A stretch of 64,000 nt of DNA, from assembly GCA_021397835.1 (NCBI GenBank), contig JAJFZO010000471.1, positions 28,501 to 92,500 on the forward strand. Direction: 5' to 3'. The notes under the pieces were generated by a model. That model searched no databases. It was not told where the DNA came from and was given only the letters and a program-made list of their open reading frames with translations. The translations under genes and the position numbers were made by a program. This document shows, piece after piece, positions 50,441-62,450 of the stretch. Position 1 is the first letter of the stretch, and each line of letters starts with the position of its first letter. This DNA comes from Moringa oleifera. Taxonomy: Eukaryota; Streptophyta; Magnoliopsida; Brassicales; Moringaceae.

Positions 50441-51387
50441 CTCAGCTCATTATCCCATGATTTCTCTCATTTCGTTGCCCATGTTTTTCCCATCGATGGG
50501 GCCTTGGCAGCAGGGGTGTCACGCCTTGCCATGGCTGGCCGTGTGGCTCCATCATTTCTAACAGCCGACGATCGTGTCGTCGATCACACTGCGCATCGTG
50601 TCCACCAAGGCAATCCGGGGCGTTAGGATCCAGCCCCGCATCCATCGCCTCGAGGGCCTGCGACGAAGAACTCCGCATGCTCAAAATTCCCCCAGCGATT
50701 TGGCCCTCACGTAGCATGCATCATCGTTAGCCTCGCCACCAACACAGTCCAGTTTGTCTAGCCACATCCTAGCTCTTTATCCCACGATTTTTCTCATTTC
50801 GTTGCCCATGTTTTTCCCATCGATGAGGCCTTGGCAGCAGGGGTGTCACGCCTTGCCATGGCTGGCCGTGTGGCTCCATCATTTCTAACGGCCGACGATC
50901 GTGTCGTCGATCGCGCTGCGCAACAGGTCTGCCAAGGCAAGCCTGGGCGTCAGGATCCAGCCCCGCATCCGCCACCTCGAGGGTCTGCGACGAAGCACTC
51001 CGCATGCTCAAAATCACCCCAGTGATTTGGCCCTCGCGTAGCATGCATCATCATTCTCTTCGCCGCACACACCGTCGAGTTTGTCTAGCCACATCCCAGC
51101 TCATTATCCCACGGTTTTTCTCATTTTGTTGCCCACATTTTTCCCATCGATGAGGCCTTCGCAGCAGGTGTGTCACTCCTTACCAAGGCTAGCCATATGC
51201 CTCGCTCATTGCTAACGGCCGGCAATAGAGTCGTCGATCGCGCTGCGCAACGAGTCCGCCAAGGCAAGCCTGGTCGTCGGGATCCAGCCCCGCATCCACC
51301 ACCTCGAGGGTCTGCGACGAAGCACTCTGCATGCTCAAAACCCCTTAGCGATTTGGCCCTCGAGTAGCATGCATCATCGTTAGCTTC

Positions 51388-51400
51388 GTCGCCCACGATT
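51388..51400. repeat. 42-bp deletion join, copy 2
   Basis: It has the same join as 38440-38452, at an offset of exactly 12948 bp, inside the matching block 50578-51708. The two copies descend from one event. Confidence 0.9.
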
Positions 51401-52743
51401 TTTCTCATTTCGTTGCCCACGTTTTTCCCACCGATGAGGCCTTGGCAGCAGTGGTGTCACGTCTTGCCATGGCTGGCCGTGCGGCTCCCTCATTGCTAAC
51501 GGCCAATGATCGTGTCATCGATCGTGCTGCGCAACGAGTCTGCCTAGACAAGATTGGGCGTCGAGATCCAGCCCCGCATCAGCCACCTCGACGGCCTGCG
51601 ACGAAGCACTCTGCATGCTCAAAATCACCCCAGCGATTTGGCCTTCGCGTAGCATGCATCATCATTAGGTTCGCTGCCCACACCGTCGAGCTTGTGTAGC
51701 CACATCCCAGCCTATTATCCCATGATTTTTCTCATTTCGTTGCCCACGTTTTTCCCACCGATGAGGCCTTGGCAGCAGCTGTGTCACAACTTGCCCAGGC
51801 TGGCCATATGGCTCGCTCATTGCTAACCGCTGACGATCGTGTCGTCGATCGCACTGCGCAACGAGTCCGCCAAGGCAAGCCTGGGCGTCAGGATCCAGCC
51901 CCGCATCCACCGCCTCGAGGGTCTGTGACGAAGCACTACGCATGCTCAAAATCACCACAGCGATTTGGCCCTCGCGCAGCATGCATCATCATTCGCTTCG
52001 CCGCACACACCGTCAAGCTTATCTAGCAACGTCCCAGCTCATTATCCCACGGTTTTTCTCATTTCGTTGCCCACATTTTTCCCACCGATGAGGCCTTCGC
52101 AGCCGGTGTGTCACTCCTTGCCAAGGCTAGCCATATGCCTCACTCATTGCTAACGGCCGGCGATCGAGTCGTCGATCGCGCTGCGCAACGAGTCCGCCAA
52201 GGCAAGCCTGGGTGTCGGGATCCAGCCCCACATCCACTACCTCGAGGGTCTGCGACGAGGCACTCTGCATGGTCAAAACCCCTTAGTGATTTGGCCCTCG
52301 AGTAGCATGCATAATCGTTAGCTTCGTCACCCACACCATTGAGTTTGTCTAGCCACATCCGAGCTCATTATCCCACGATTTTTCTCATTTCGTTGCCCAC
52401 ATTTTTCCCACCGATGAGGACTTGGCACCTGGGGTGTCACGCCTTGCCCAGGTTGGCCATGTGGCTCACTCATTGCTAACGGCCGACAATCGTGTCATCG
52501 ATCGCGGTGCGCAACGAGTCTCCCAAGGCAAGCCTGGGTGTCGTGATGCAGCCCTGCATCGGCCACCTCGAGCGCCTGCGATGAAGCACTCCGCATGCTC
52601 AAAATCACCCTAGCGAATTGGCCCTCGCGTAGCATGCATCATCATTCACTTCGCCGCCCACACCGTCGAGCTTGTGTAGCCACATCCCAGCTCATTATCC
52701 ACATGATTTTTCTCATTTCGTTGCCCACGTTTTTCCCACCGAT

Positions 52744-53995
52744 GAGGCTTTGGCAACAGGTGTGCCACGCCTTGCCAAGGCTGGCCATATGGCTCGCTCA
52801 TTGCTAACGGTCGATGATCGTGTCGATGATCGCACTGCACAACGAGTCCGCCAAGGCAAGCCTGGGCCTCCGGATCCAGCCCCGCATCCACCGCCTCGAG
52901 GGCCTACGACGAAGCACTCCGCATGCTCAAAAACCCCCTAGTGATTTGGCCCTCGCGTAGCATGCATCATCGTTAGCTTCGCCACCAACACTGTCGAGTT
53001 TGTCTAGCCACATCCCAACTCATTATCCCACGATTTTTCTCATTTCGTTGCCCACGTTTTTCCCACCGATGAGGCCTTGGCAACAGGGGTGTCACGCCTT
53101 GCCCAGGCTTGCCGTGAGGCTCCCTTATTCCTAACGGCCGACGATCGTGTCGTCGATCGCGCTGTGCAACGAGTTCGCCAAGGCAAGCCTGGGCATCAGG
53201 ATCCAACCCCGCATCTGTCGCCTGGAGGGCCTGCGACGAAGCACTCTGCATGCTCAAAATCCCCCCAGCGATTTTGCCCTCGCGTAGCATGCATCGTCGT
53301 TAGCTTCACTACCAACACCGTCGAGTTTGTCTAGCCACATCCCAGCTCATTATCCCCCGATTTTTCTTATTTCGCTGCCCATGTTTTTCCCACCGATGAA
53401 GCCTTGGCAGCAGGGGTGTCACGCCTTGCCAAGGCTTGCCATGTGGCTCCCTCATTGCTAACGGCCGACGATCGTGTTGTCGATCGCGCTGCGCAACGAG
53501 TTCGCCAAGGCAAGCCTGCGAGTCGGGATCCAGCCCCACATCTGTCGCCTCGAGGGCCTGCGATGAAGCACTCCGCATGCTCAAAATCCCCTCAGCGATT
53601 TGGCCCTCGCGTCGCATGCATCATCGTTAGCTTCACCGCCAACACTGTCGAGTTTGTCTAGCCACATCCTAGCTCATTATCCCACGATTTTTCTCATTTC
53701 GCTGCCCACGTTTTTTCCCACCGATGAGGGCTTGGCAGCAGGGGTGTCACGCCTTGCCCAGGCTAGCCGTGTGGCTCCCTCATTGCTAACGGCCGACGAT
53801 CGTGTCATCGATCGCGCTGCGCAACGAGTCCGCCAAGGCAAGCCTGGGTGTAGGGATCCAGCCCCGCATCCGCCACCTCGAGGGCCTGCGACGAAGCATT
53901 CCGCATCCTAAAAATCCCCCCAGCGATTTGGCCCTCGCGTAGCATGCATCATCATTAGCTTCACCGCCCACACCGTCGAGCTTGTGTAGCCACAT
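52744..53995. repeat. Higher-order duplication, copy 2 of 49190-50440
   Basis: It matches at 3554-3555 bp. Its last monomers are in turn the first unit of the three-monomer repeat that follows. Confidence 0.9.
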
Positions 53996-55580
53996 CCTAG
54001 CTTATTATCCCATGATTTTTCTCATTTTGTTGCCCACGTTTTTCCCGTTGATGAGGCCTTGGCAGCAGGTGTGTCTCACCTTGCCCAAGCTGGCCTTATG
54101 GGTCGCTCATTGCTAACGGCCGACGATCGTGTCGTCGATCGCGCTGCGCAACGAGTCCGCCAAGGCGAGCCTGGGTGTCGGGATCCAGCCTCGCATCCAC
54201 CACCTCGAGGGCCTGCGACGAAGCACTCCGCATGCTCAAAATCCCCCCATCGATGTGGCCCTCGCGTATCATGCATCATCGTTAGCTTCGACACCAACAC
54301 CGTCGAGTTTGTCTAGCCGCATCCCAGCTCATTATCCCACGATTTTTCTCATTTCGTTGCCCACGTTTTTCCCACCGATGAGGCCAATGCAGCAGGGTTG
54401 TCACGCCTTGCCCAGGCTGGCTGTATGGCTCGCTCATTGCTAACGGCCGACGATCATGTCGTCGATTGCGCTGCGCAATGAGTCCGCCAAGGCAAGCCTC
54501 GACGTCGGGATCCAACCCCGCATCCACCGCCTCGAGGGCTTGCGACGTAAGCACCCCACATGCTCAAAATACCCCCAGTGATTTAGACCTCAGTAGCATG
54601 CATCATCGTTAGCTTCGCCGCCCACACCATCGAGTTTCTCTAGCCACATCCCAGCTCATTATCCCACGATTTTTCTCATTTCGCTGCCCACGTTTTTCCC
54701 ACCGATGAGGGCTTAGCAGCAGGGGTGTCACAACTTGCCCAGGCTGGCCGTGTGGCTCCCTCATTGCTAACGGCCGACGATCGTGTCGTCGATCGCGCTG
54801 CGCAACGAGTCCGCCAAGGCAAGCCTGGGCGTAGGGATCCAGCCCCGCATCCGCCACCTCGAGGGCCTGCGACGAAGCATTCCGCATGCTAAAAAACCCC
54901 CCAGCGATTTGTCCCTCGCGTAGCATGCATCATCATTAGCTTCACCGCCCACACCGTCGAGTTTTTGTAGCCACATCCCAGCTTATTATCCCATGATTTT
55001 TCTCATTTTGTTGCCCATGTTTTTCAGGTCGATGAGGCCTTGGCAGCAGGTGTGTCACACCTTGCCCAAGCTGGACTTATAGGTCGCTCATTGCTAACGG
55101 TCGACGATCGTGTTGTCGATCGCGCTGCGCAATGAGTCTGCCAAGGTAAGCCTGGGCGTCGGGATCCAGCCCCGCATCCACCACCTCGAGGGCCTGCGAC
55201 GAAGTACTCCGCATGCTCAAAATCCCCCCATCGATGTGGCCCTCGCGTAGCATGCATCATCGTTAACTTCGACACCAACACCGTCAAGTTTATCGAGGCA
55301 CATCCCAGCTCATTATCCCACGATTTTTCCCATTTCATTGCCCACGTTTTTCCCACCGATGAGGCCTATGCAGCAGGGGTGTCACGCCTTGCCCAGGCAG
55401 GCCGTATGGCTCGCTTATTGCTAACGGCCGACGATCGTGTCGTAGATTGCGCTGCGCAATGAGTCCGCCAAGGGAAGCCTCGGCGTCGAGATCCAACCCC
55501 GCATCCACCGCCTTGAGAGCCTGCGACGTAGCACTCCGCATGCTCAAAATACCCCCAGTGATTTGGCCCTCGAGTAGCAT
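53620..55580. repeat. Trimeric higher-order repeat, two units (offset 981 bp)
   Basis: Three monomers repeat: one with GATGAGGGCTT and GGTGTAGGGATCC or GGCGTAGGGATCC, one with GCTGGCCTTATGGGTCGC or GCTGGACTTATAGGTCGC, and one with ATGCAGCAGGG and CATGTGGC or GCACTCCGCATGC. The first unit starts at about 53620 and the second at about 54600. The spacing is three times 327. Confidence 0.8.
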
Positions 55581-56299
55581 GCATCACCGTTAGCTTCGTC
55601 GTCCACACCGTCGAGTTTGTCTAGCCACATCCCAGCTCATTATCCCACGATTTTTCTCATTTCGTTGCCCACGTTTTTCCCACCGATGAGGCCTTGGAAG
55701 CAGGGGTGTCACGCCTTGGCCAGGCTTGTCGTGTGGCTCCCTCATTGCCAACGGCCGACGATCGTGTCGTCGATCGCGCTGCGCAACGAGTTCGCCAAGG
55801 CAAGCCTGGGCATCGGGATTCAGCCCCGCATCTGTCGCCTCAAGGGCCTGCGACGAAGCACTCCGCATGCTCAAAATCCCCCCAGCGATTTGGCCCTCGC
55901 GTAGCATGAATCATCGTTAGCTTCACCACCAACACCGTCGAGTTTGTCTAGCCACATCCCAGCTCATTATCCCACAATTTTTCTCATTTCGCTTCCCACG
56001 TTTTTCCCACCGATGAGGGCTTGGCAGCAGGGGTGTCACACCTTGCCCAGGCTGGCCGTGTGGCTCCCTCATTGCTAACAGCCGACGATCGTGTCGTCGA
56101 TCGCGCTGCGCAACGAGTCCGCCAAGGCAAGCATGGCCATCGGGATCTAGCCCCGCATCCGCCACCTCGAGGGCCTGCGACGAAGCATTCCGCATGCTCA
56201 AAATCACCTCAGTTATTTGGCCCTCGCGTAGTATGCATCATCATTAGCTTCGCCGCCCACACCGTCGAGCTTGTGTAGCCGCATCCCAGCTCATTATCC

Positions 56300-57250
56300 C
56301 ACGATTTTTCTCATTTCGTAGCCCGCATTTTTACCGTCGATGAGGCCTTGGCAGCAGGTGAGCCATGCCTTGCCCAGGAAGGCCATATGGCTAGCTCATT
56401 GCTAACGACCGATGATCGTGTCGTCGATCGCACTGCACAACGAGTCCGCCTAAGCAAGCCTAGGCGTCGGGATCCAGCCCCGCATCCGTCGCCTCGAGGG
56501 CCTGCGACGAAGCACTCCGTATGCTCAAAATCACCCCTAGCGATTTGGCCCTCGTGTAGCATGCATCATCGTTAGCTTCACCGCCCACACCGTTGAGCTT
56601 GTGTAGCCACATCCCAACTTATTATCCCACGATTTTTCTCATTTCGTTGCCCACGTTTTTCCCACCGATGAGGCCTTGGCAGCAGGGCTGTCACGCCTTG
56701 CCCAGGCTTGCCGTGTGGCTCCCTCATTCCTAACGGCAGACGATTGTGTCGTCGATCGCGCCGCGCAATGAGTCCGGCAAGCCAAGCCTTGGCGTAGGCA
56801 TCCAGCCCCGCATCCACCACCTCGCGGGCCTACGACGAAGCACTCTGCATGATCAAAATCCTCCCAGCGATTTGGCCCTCGCGTAGCATGCATCATCATT
56901 AGCTTCACCGCCCACACCGTCGAGCTTGTGTAGCCACATCCCAGCTTATTATCCCACGATTTTTCTCATTTCGTTGCCCACGTTTTTCCCTCCGATGAGG
57001 CCATGGCAGCAGGGGTGTCACGCCTTGCCTAGGCAGGCCGTATGGCTCGCTCATTGCTAACAGCCGACGATCGTGTCGTCGATTCCGCTGCGCAATGAGT
57101 CCGCCAAGGCAAGCCTTGGCATCGGGATCCAACCCCGCATCCACCGCCTCGAGGGCCTGCGAAGTAGCACTCTCCATGCTCAAAATACCCCCAGTGATTT
57201 GGCCCTCGAGTACCATGCATCATCGTTAGCTTCGCCGCCCACACCATCGA
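56300..57250. repeat. Higher-order duplication, copy 1 (offset 1628 bp, 5 monomers)
   Basis: It matches 57928-58878 in its first and third monomers (GCAGGTGAGCCATGCC; AGGCAGGCCGTATGG with GCGAAGTAGCAC). The middle monomer does not match at this offset. Its best partner is about 2937-2974 bp downstream (GGCAGACGAT, CACCTCGCGGGCC). Confidence 0.78.
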
Positions 57251-57927
57251 GTTTGTCTAGCCACATCCCAGCTCATTATCCCACGATTTTTCTCATTTCA
57301 TTGCCCACGTTTTTCGAGGCCTTGGTAGCAGGGGTGTCACGCCTTGCCCAGGCTTGCCGTCTGGTTCCCTCATTGCTAACGGCCGACGATCGTGTCGTCG
57401 ATCGCGCTGCGCAATGAGTCCACCAAGGCAAGCATGGGCGTCGGGATCCAGCCCCGCATCCGCCACCTCGAGGGCCTGCGATGAAGCACTCCGCATGCTC
57501 AAAATCACCTCAGTTATTTGGCCATCGCGTAGTATGCATCATCATTAGCTTCGCCGCCCACACAGTCGAGCTTGTGTAGCCGCATCCCAGCTCATTATCC
57601 CACGATTTTTCTCATTTCGTAGCCCACGTTTTTCCCACCGATGAGGCCTTGGCAGCAGGTGCGTCATGCCTTGCCCAGGCTGGCCATATGGCTAGCTCAC
57701 TGGTAACGACCGACGATCGTGGCGTCGATCGCACTGCACAACTAGTTCGCCTAGGCAAGCCTGGGCGTCAGGATCCAGCCCCGCATCCGTCGCCTCGAGG
57801 GCCTGCAACGAAGCACTCCGCATGCTCAAAATCACCTCAGTTATTTAGCCCTCGCGTAGTATGCATCATCATTAGCTTCACCGCCCACACCGTCAAGCTT
57901 GTGTAGCCGCATCCCAGCTCATTATCC

Positions 57928-59560
57928 CACGATTTTTCTCATTTCGTAGCCCACGTTTTTACCGTCGATGAGGCCTTGGCAGCAGGTGAGCCATGCCTTG
58001 CCTAGGAAGGCCATATGGCTAGCTCATTGCTAACGACCGACGATCGTGTCGTCGATCGCACTGCACAACGAGTCCGCCTAGGCAAGCCTAGGCGTCGGGA
58101 TCCAGCTCCGCATCCGTGGCCTCGAGGGCCTGCGACGAAGCACTCCACATGCTCAAAATCACCCCTAGCGATTTGGCCCTCGCGTAGCATGCATCATCGT
58201 TAGCTTCACCGCCCACACCGTCGAGCTTGTGTAGCCACGTCCCCACTTATTATCCCATGATTTCTCTCGTTTTGTTGCCCAAGTTTTTCCCGTCGATGAG
58301 GCCTTGGCAGCAGGTGTGTCACACCTTGCCCAAGCTGGCCTTATGGGTCGCTCATTGCTAACGGCCGATGATCGTGTCGTCGATCGCGCTGCGTAACGAG
58401 TTCGCCAAGGCAAGCCTGTGCGTCGGGATCTAGCCCCGCATCCACCACCTCGAGGGCTTGCGACGAAGCACTCCGCATGCTCAAAATCCCACCATCGATG
58501 TGGCCCTCGCGTAGCATGCATCATCGTTAGCTTCTCCACCAACATTGTTGAGTTTGTCTAGCCACATCCCAGCTCATTATCCCACGATTTTTCTCATTTC
58601 GTTGCCCACGTTTTTTCGATCGATGAGGCCTATGCAGCAGGGGTGTCACACCTTCCCTAGGCAGGCCGTATGGCTCGCTCATTGCTAACGGCCGACGATC
58701 GTGTTGTCGATTCCGCTGCGCAATGAGTCCGCCAAGGCAAGCCTTGGCATCGGGATCCAACCCCGCATCCACCGCCTCGAGGGCCTGCGAAGTAGCACTC
58801 CCCATGCTCAAAATACCCCCAGTGATTTGGCCCTCGAGTACCATGCATCATCGTTCGCTTCGCCGCCCACACCATCGAGTTTGTCTAGCCACATCCCAGC
58901 TCATTATCCCACAATTTTTCTCATTTCGTTGCCCACGTTTTTCCCATCGATGAGGCCTTGGTAGCAGGGGTGTCATGCCTTGCCCAGGCTTGCCGTCTGG
59001 TTCCCTCATTGCTAACGGCCGACGATCGTGTCGTCGATCGCACTGCGCAACGAGTCCGCCAAGGCAAGCATGGGCGTCGGGATCCAGCCCCGCATCCGCC
59101 ACCTTGAGGGCCTGCGACGAAGCACTTCGCATGCTCAAAATCACCTCAGTTATTTGGCCCTCGCGTAGTATGCATCATCATTAGCTTCGCTGCCCACACT
59201 GTCGAGCTTGTGTAGCCGCATCCCAGCTCATTATCCCACGATTTTTCTCATTTCGTAGCCCACGTTTTTCCCACTGATGAGGCCTTGGCAGCAGGTGCGT
59301 CATGCCTTGCCCAGGCTGGCCATATGGCTAGCTCACTGGTAACGATCGACGATCGTGGCGTCGATCGCACTGCACAACGAGTTCGCCTAGGCAAGCTTGG
59401 GCGTCGGGATCCAGCCCCGCATCCGTCGCCTCGAGGGCCTACGACGAAGCACTCCGCATGCTCAAAATCCCACCTGGCGATTTGGCCCTCGCGTAGCATG
59501 CATCATCATTAGCTTCATCGCCCACACCGTCGAGCTTATGTAGCCACATCCCAGCTTATT
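57928..59560. repeat. Higher-order duplication, copy 2 of 56300-57250, extended
   Basis: It matches at 1628 bp up to about 58878. The following monomers match at about 1636 bp, because the monomer near 57313 has lost 8 bases (TTTTTCGAGGCC) that the one near 58945 keeps. Confidence 0.78.
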
Positions 59561-62169
59561 ATCCCACGATTTTTCTCATTTCGTTGCCTACGTTTTTCCC
59601 ACCGATGAGGCCTTGGCAGCATGGCTGTCACGCCTTGCCCAGGCTTGCCGTGTGGCTCCCTCATTTCTAACGGCAGACGATCGTGTCGTCGATCGCGCCG
59701 CGCAACGAGTCCGCCAAGGCAAGCCTTGGCATAGGCATCCAGCCCCGCATCCAGCACCTCGCGGGCCTACGACGAAGCACTCTGCATGCTCAAAATCCTC
59801 CCAGCGATTTGGCCCTCGCGTAGCATGCATCATCATTAGCTTCACCGCCCACACCGTCGAGCTTGTGTAGCCACATCCCAGCTTATTATCCCACGATTTT
59901 TCTCATTTTGTTGCCCACGTTTTTCCCTCCGATGAGGCCTTGGCAGCAGGGCTGTCATGCCTTGCCCAGGCTTGCCATGTGGCTCACTCATTGCTAACGG
60001 GCGACGATCTTGTGGTTGATCGCGGTGCGCAACGAGTCCGAATAGGCAAGCCTGGGCATCGGGACGTAGCCCTGCATCCGCCGCCTCGAGGGCTTACGAC
60101 GAAGCACTCCACATGCTCAAAATCACCCCAGCGATTTGGCCCTCGCGTAGCATCCGTCATCATTAGCTTTGCCGCCCACACCGTCGTGCTTGTGTAGCCA
60201 CATCCCAACTCATTATCCCACGATTTTTCTCATTTTGTTTCCCACGTTTTTCCCACCGATGAGGCCTTGGCAGCAGGTGTGTCACGCCTTGCCCAGGCTG
60301 GCCATATGGCTCGCTCATTGCTAACAGTCGACGATCGTGTCCTCGATCGCGTTGCGCAACGAGTCCGCCAAGGCAAGCCTGGGCGTCGGGATCCAGCCCC
60401 GCATCCGCCACCTCGAGGGCCTGCGACGAAGCACTCCGCATGCTCAAAACCCCTTAGCGATTTGGCCCTCAAGTAGCATGCATCATCGTTAGCTTCGCCG
60501 CCCACACCGTCGAGTTTGTCTAGCCACATCCCAACTCATTATCCCATGATTTTTCTAATTTCTTTGCCCACGTTTTTCCCACCGATGAGGCCTTAGCAGC
60601 AGGGGTGTCACGCCTTGCCTAGGCAGGCCGTGTGGCTCGCTCATTGCTAACGGCCGGTGATCGTGTCGTTGATTGCGCTGCGCAATGAGTCCGCCAAGGC
60701 AAGCATGGGCGTCGGGATCTAGCCCCGCATCCGCCACCTCTAGGGCCTGCGACGATGCACTCCTCATGCTCGAAATCACACCAGCGATTTGGCCCTCGCG
60801 TAGCATGCATTATAGTTAGCTTCGCCTCTCACACCGTCGAGTTCATCTAGCCATATCCCAGCTCATTATCCCACGATTTTTCTCATTTCGTTGCCCACGT
60901 TTTTCGCACTGATGAGGCCTTGGTAGCTGTGGTGTCACGCCTTGCCCAGGTTGGCCGTGTGGCTCCCTCATTGCTAATGGCCGATGATCGTGTCGTCGAT
61001 CGCGCTGCGCAACAAGTCCGCCAAGGCAAGCCTGGGCGTCGGGATCCAGCCCCGCATCCACGGCCTCGAGGGCCTGCGACGAAGCACTCTGCATGCTCAA
61101 AATCACCCCATCGATTTGGCCCTCGCGTAGCATCCATCATCATTAGCTTCGCCACCCACACCGTCAAGCTTGTGTAGCCACATCCCAACTCATTATCCCA
61201 TGATTTTTCTCATTTCGTTGCCCACATATTTCGCTCTGATGAGGCCTTGGTAGCAGGGGTGTCACGCCTTGCCCAGGCAGGCCATGTGGCTCGCTCATTG
61301 CTAACGGCCGATGATCGTGCCGTCGATTGCGCTGCGTAATGAGTCTGCCAAGGCAAGCCTGGGCGTCGGGATCCAGCCCCGCATCCACCGCCTCGAGGGC
61401 CTGCGACGTAGCACTCCGCATGCTCAAAATCCCCTCAACAATTTGGCCCTCGAGTAGCATGCATCATCGTTAGCTTCGTCGCCCACACCGTCGAGTTTGT
61501 CTAGCCACATCCCAGCTCATTATCCCACGATTTTTCTCATTTCGTTGCCCACATTTTTCCCACCGATGAGGCCTTGGCAGCAGGGGTGTCACGGTTTGCC
61601 AAGGCTGGCCGTGTGGCTCACTCATTGCTGACGGCCGATGATCGTGTCGTCAAACGCGGTGCGCAACGAGTCCGCCCAGGCAAGCCTGGGCGTCGAGATG
61701 CAGCCCTGCATTCGCCGCCTCGAGGGCCTGCGACGAAGCACTCCGCATGCTCAAAATCACCCCAGCGATTTGGCCCTCGCGTAGCATGCATTTCGTTAGC
61801 TTCGCTGCCCACACCGTCGAGTTTCTCTAGCCACATCCCACCTCATTATCCCACAACTTTTCTCATTTCATTGCCCACGTTTTTCCCAACGATAAGGCCT
61901 TGGCAGCAGGGGTGTCACGCCTTGCCCAGGCTGGCCGTGTGGCTCCCTCTTTGCTAACGGCCGACGATCGTGTGGTCGATCGCAGTGCGCAACGAGTCCA
62001 AATATGCAAGCCTGGGCATTAGGATGCAGCCCTGCATCCGCCGCCTCGAGGGCCTGTGATGAAGCACTCCGCATGCTCAAAATCACCCCAGCGATTTGGC
62101 CCTCGCGTGGCATGCATCATCATTAGCTTCGCTGCCCACACCGTCGAGCTTGTGCAGCCACATCCCAGC

Positions 62170-62450
62170 TCATTATCCCATGATTTTTCTCATTTCATTG
62201 CCCACGTTTTTCCCACCGATGAGGCCTTGGCAGCAGGGGTGTCACGCCTTGCCATGGCTGGCCGTGTGGCTCCCTCATTGTTAACGGCCGACGATCGTGT
62301 CGTCGATCGCGCTGCGCAACGAGTCCGCCTAGGCAAGATTGGGCGTCGGGATCCAGTCCCGCATCCGCCACCTCGACGGCCTGTGACGAAGCATTCCGCA
62401 TGCTGAAAATCACCCTAGCGATTTGGCCCTCGCGTAGCATGCATCATCGT
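62170..62450. repeat. Zone III-type monomer isolated in zone IV
   Basis: This monomer carries GCAAGATTGGGCGTCGGG, CTCGACGGCC, AAGCATTCCGCATGC and TGAAAATCACCC together. The same set occurs near 32.5, 33.8, 36.4, 42.5 and 44.1 kb, in some copies with small changes, and I do not see the full set between 44.2 and 62.1 kb. Confidence 0.8.
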
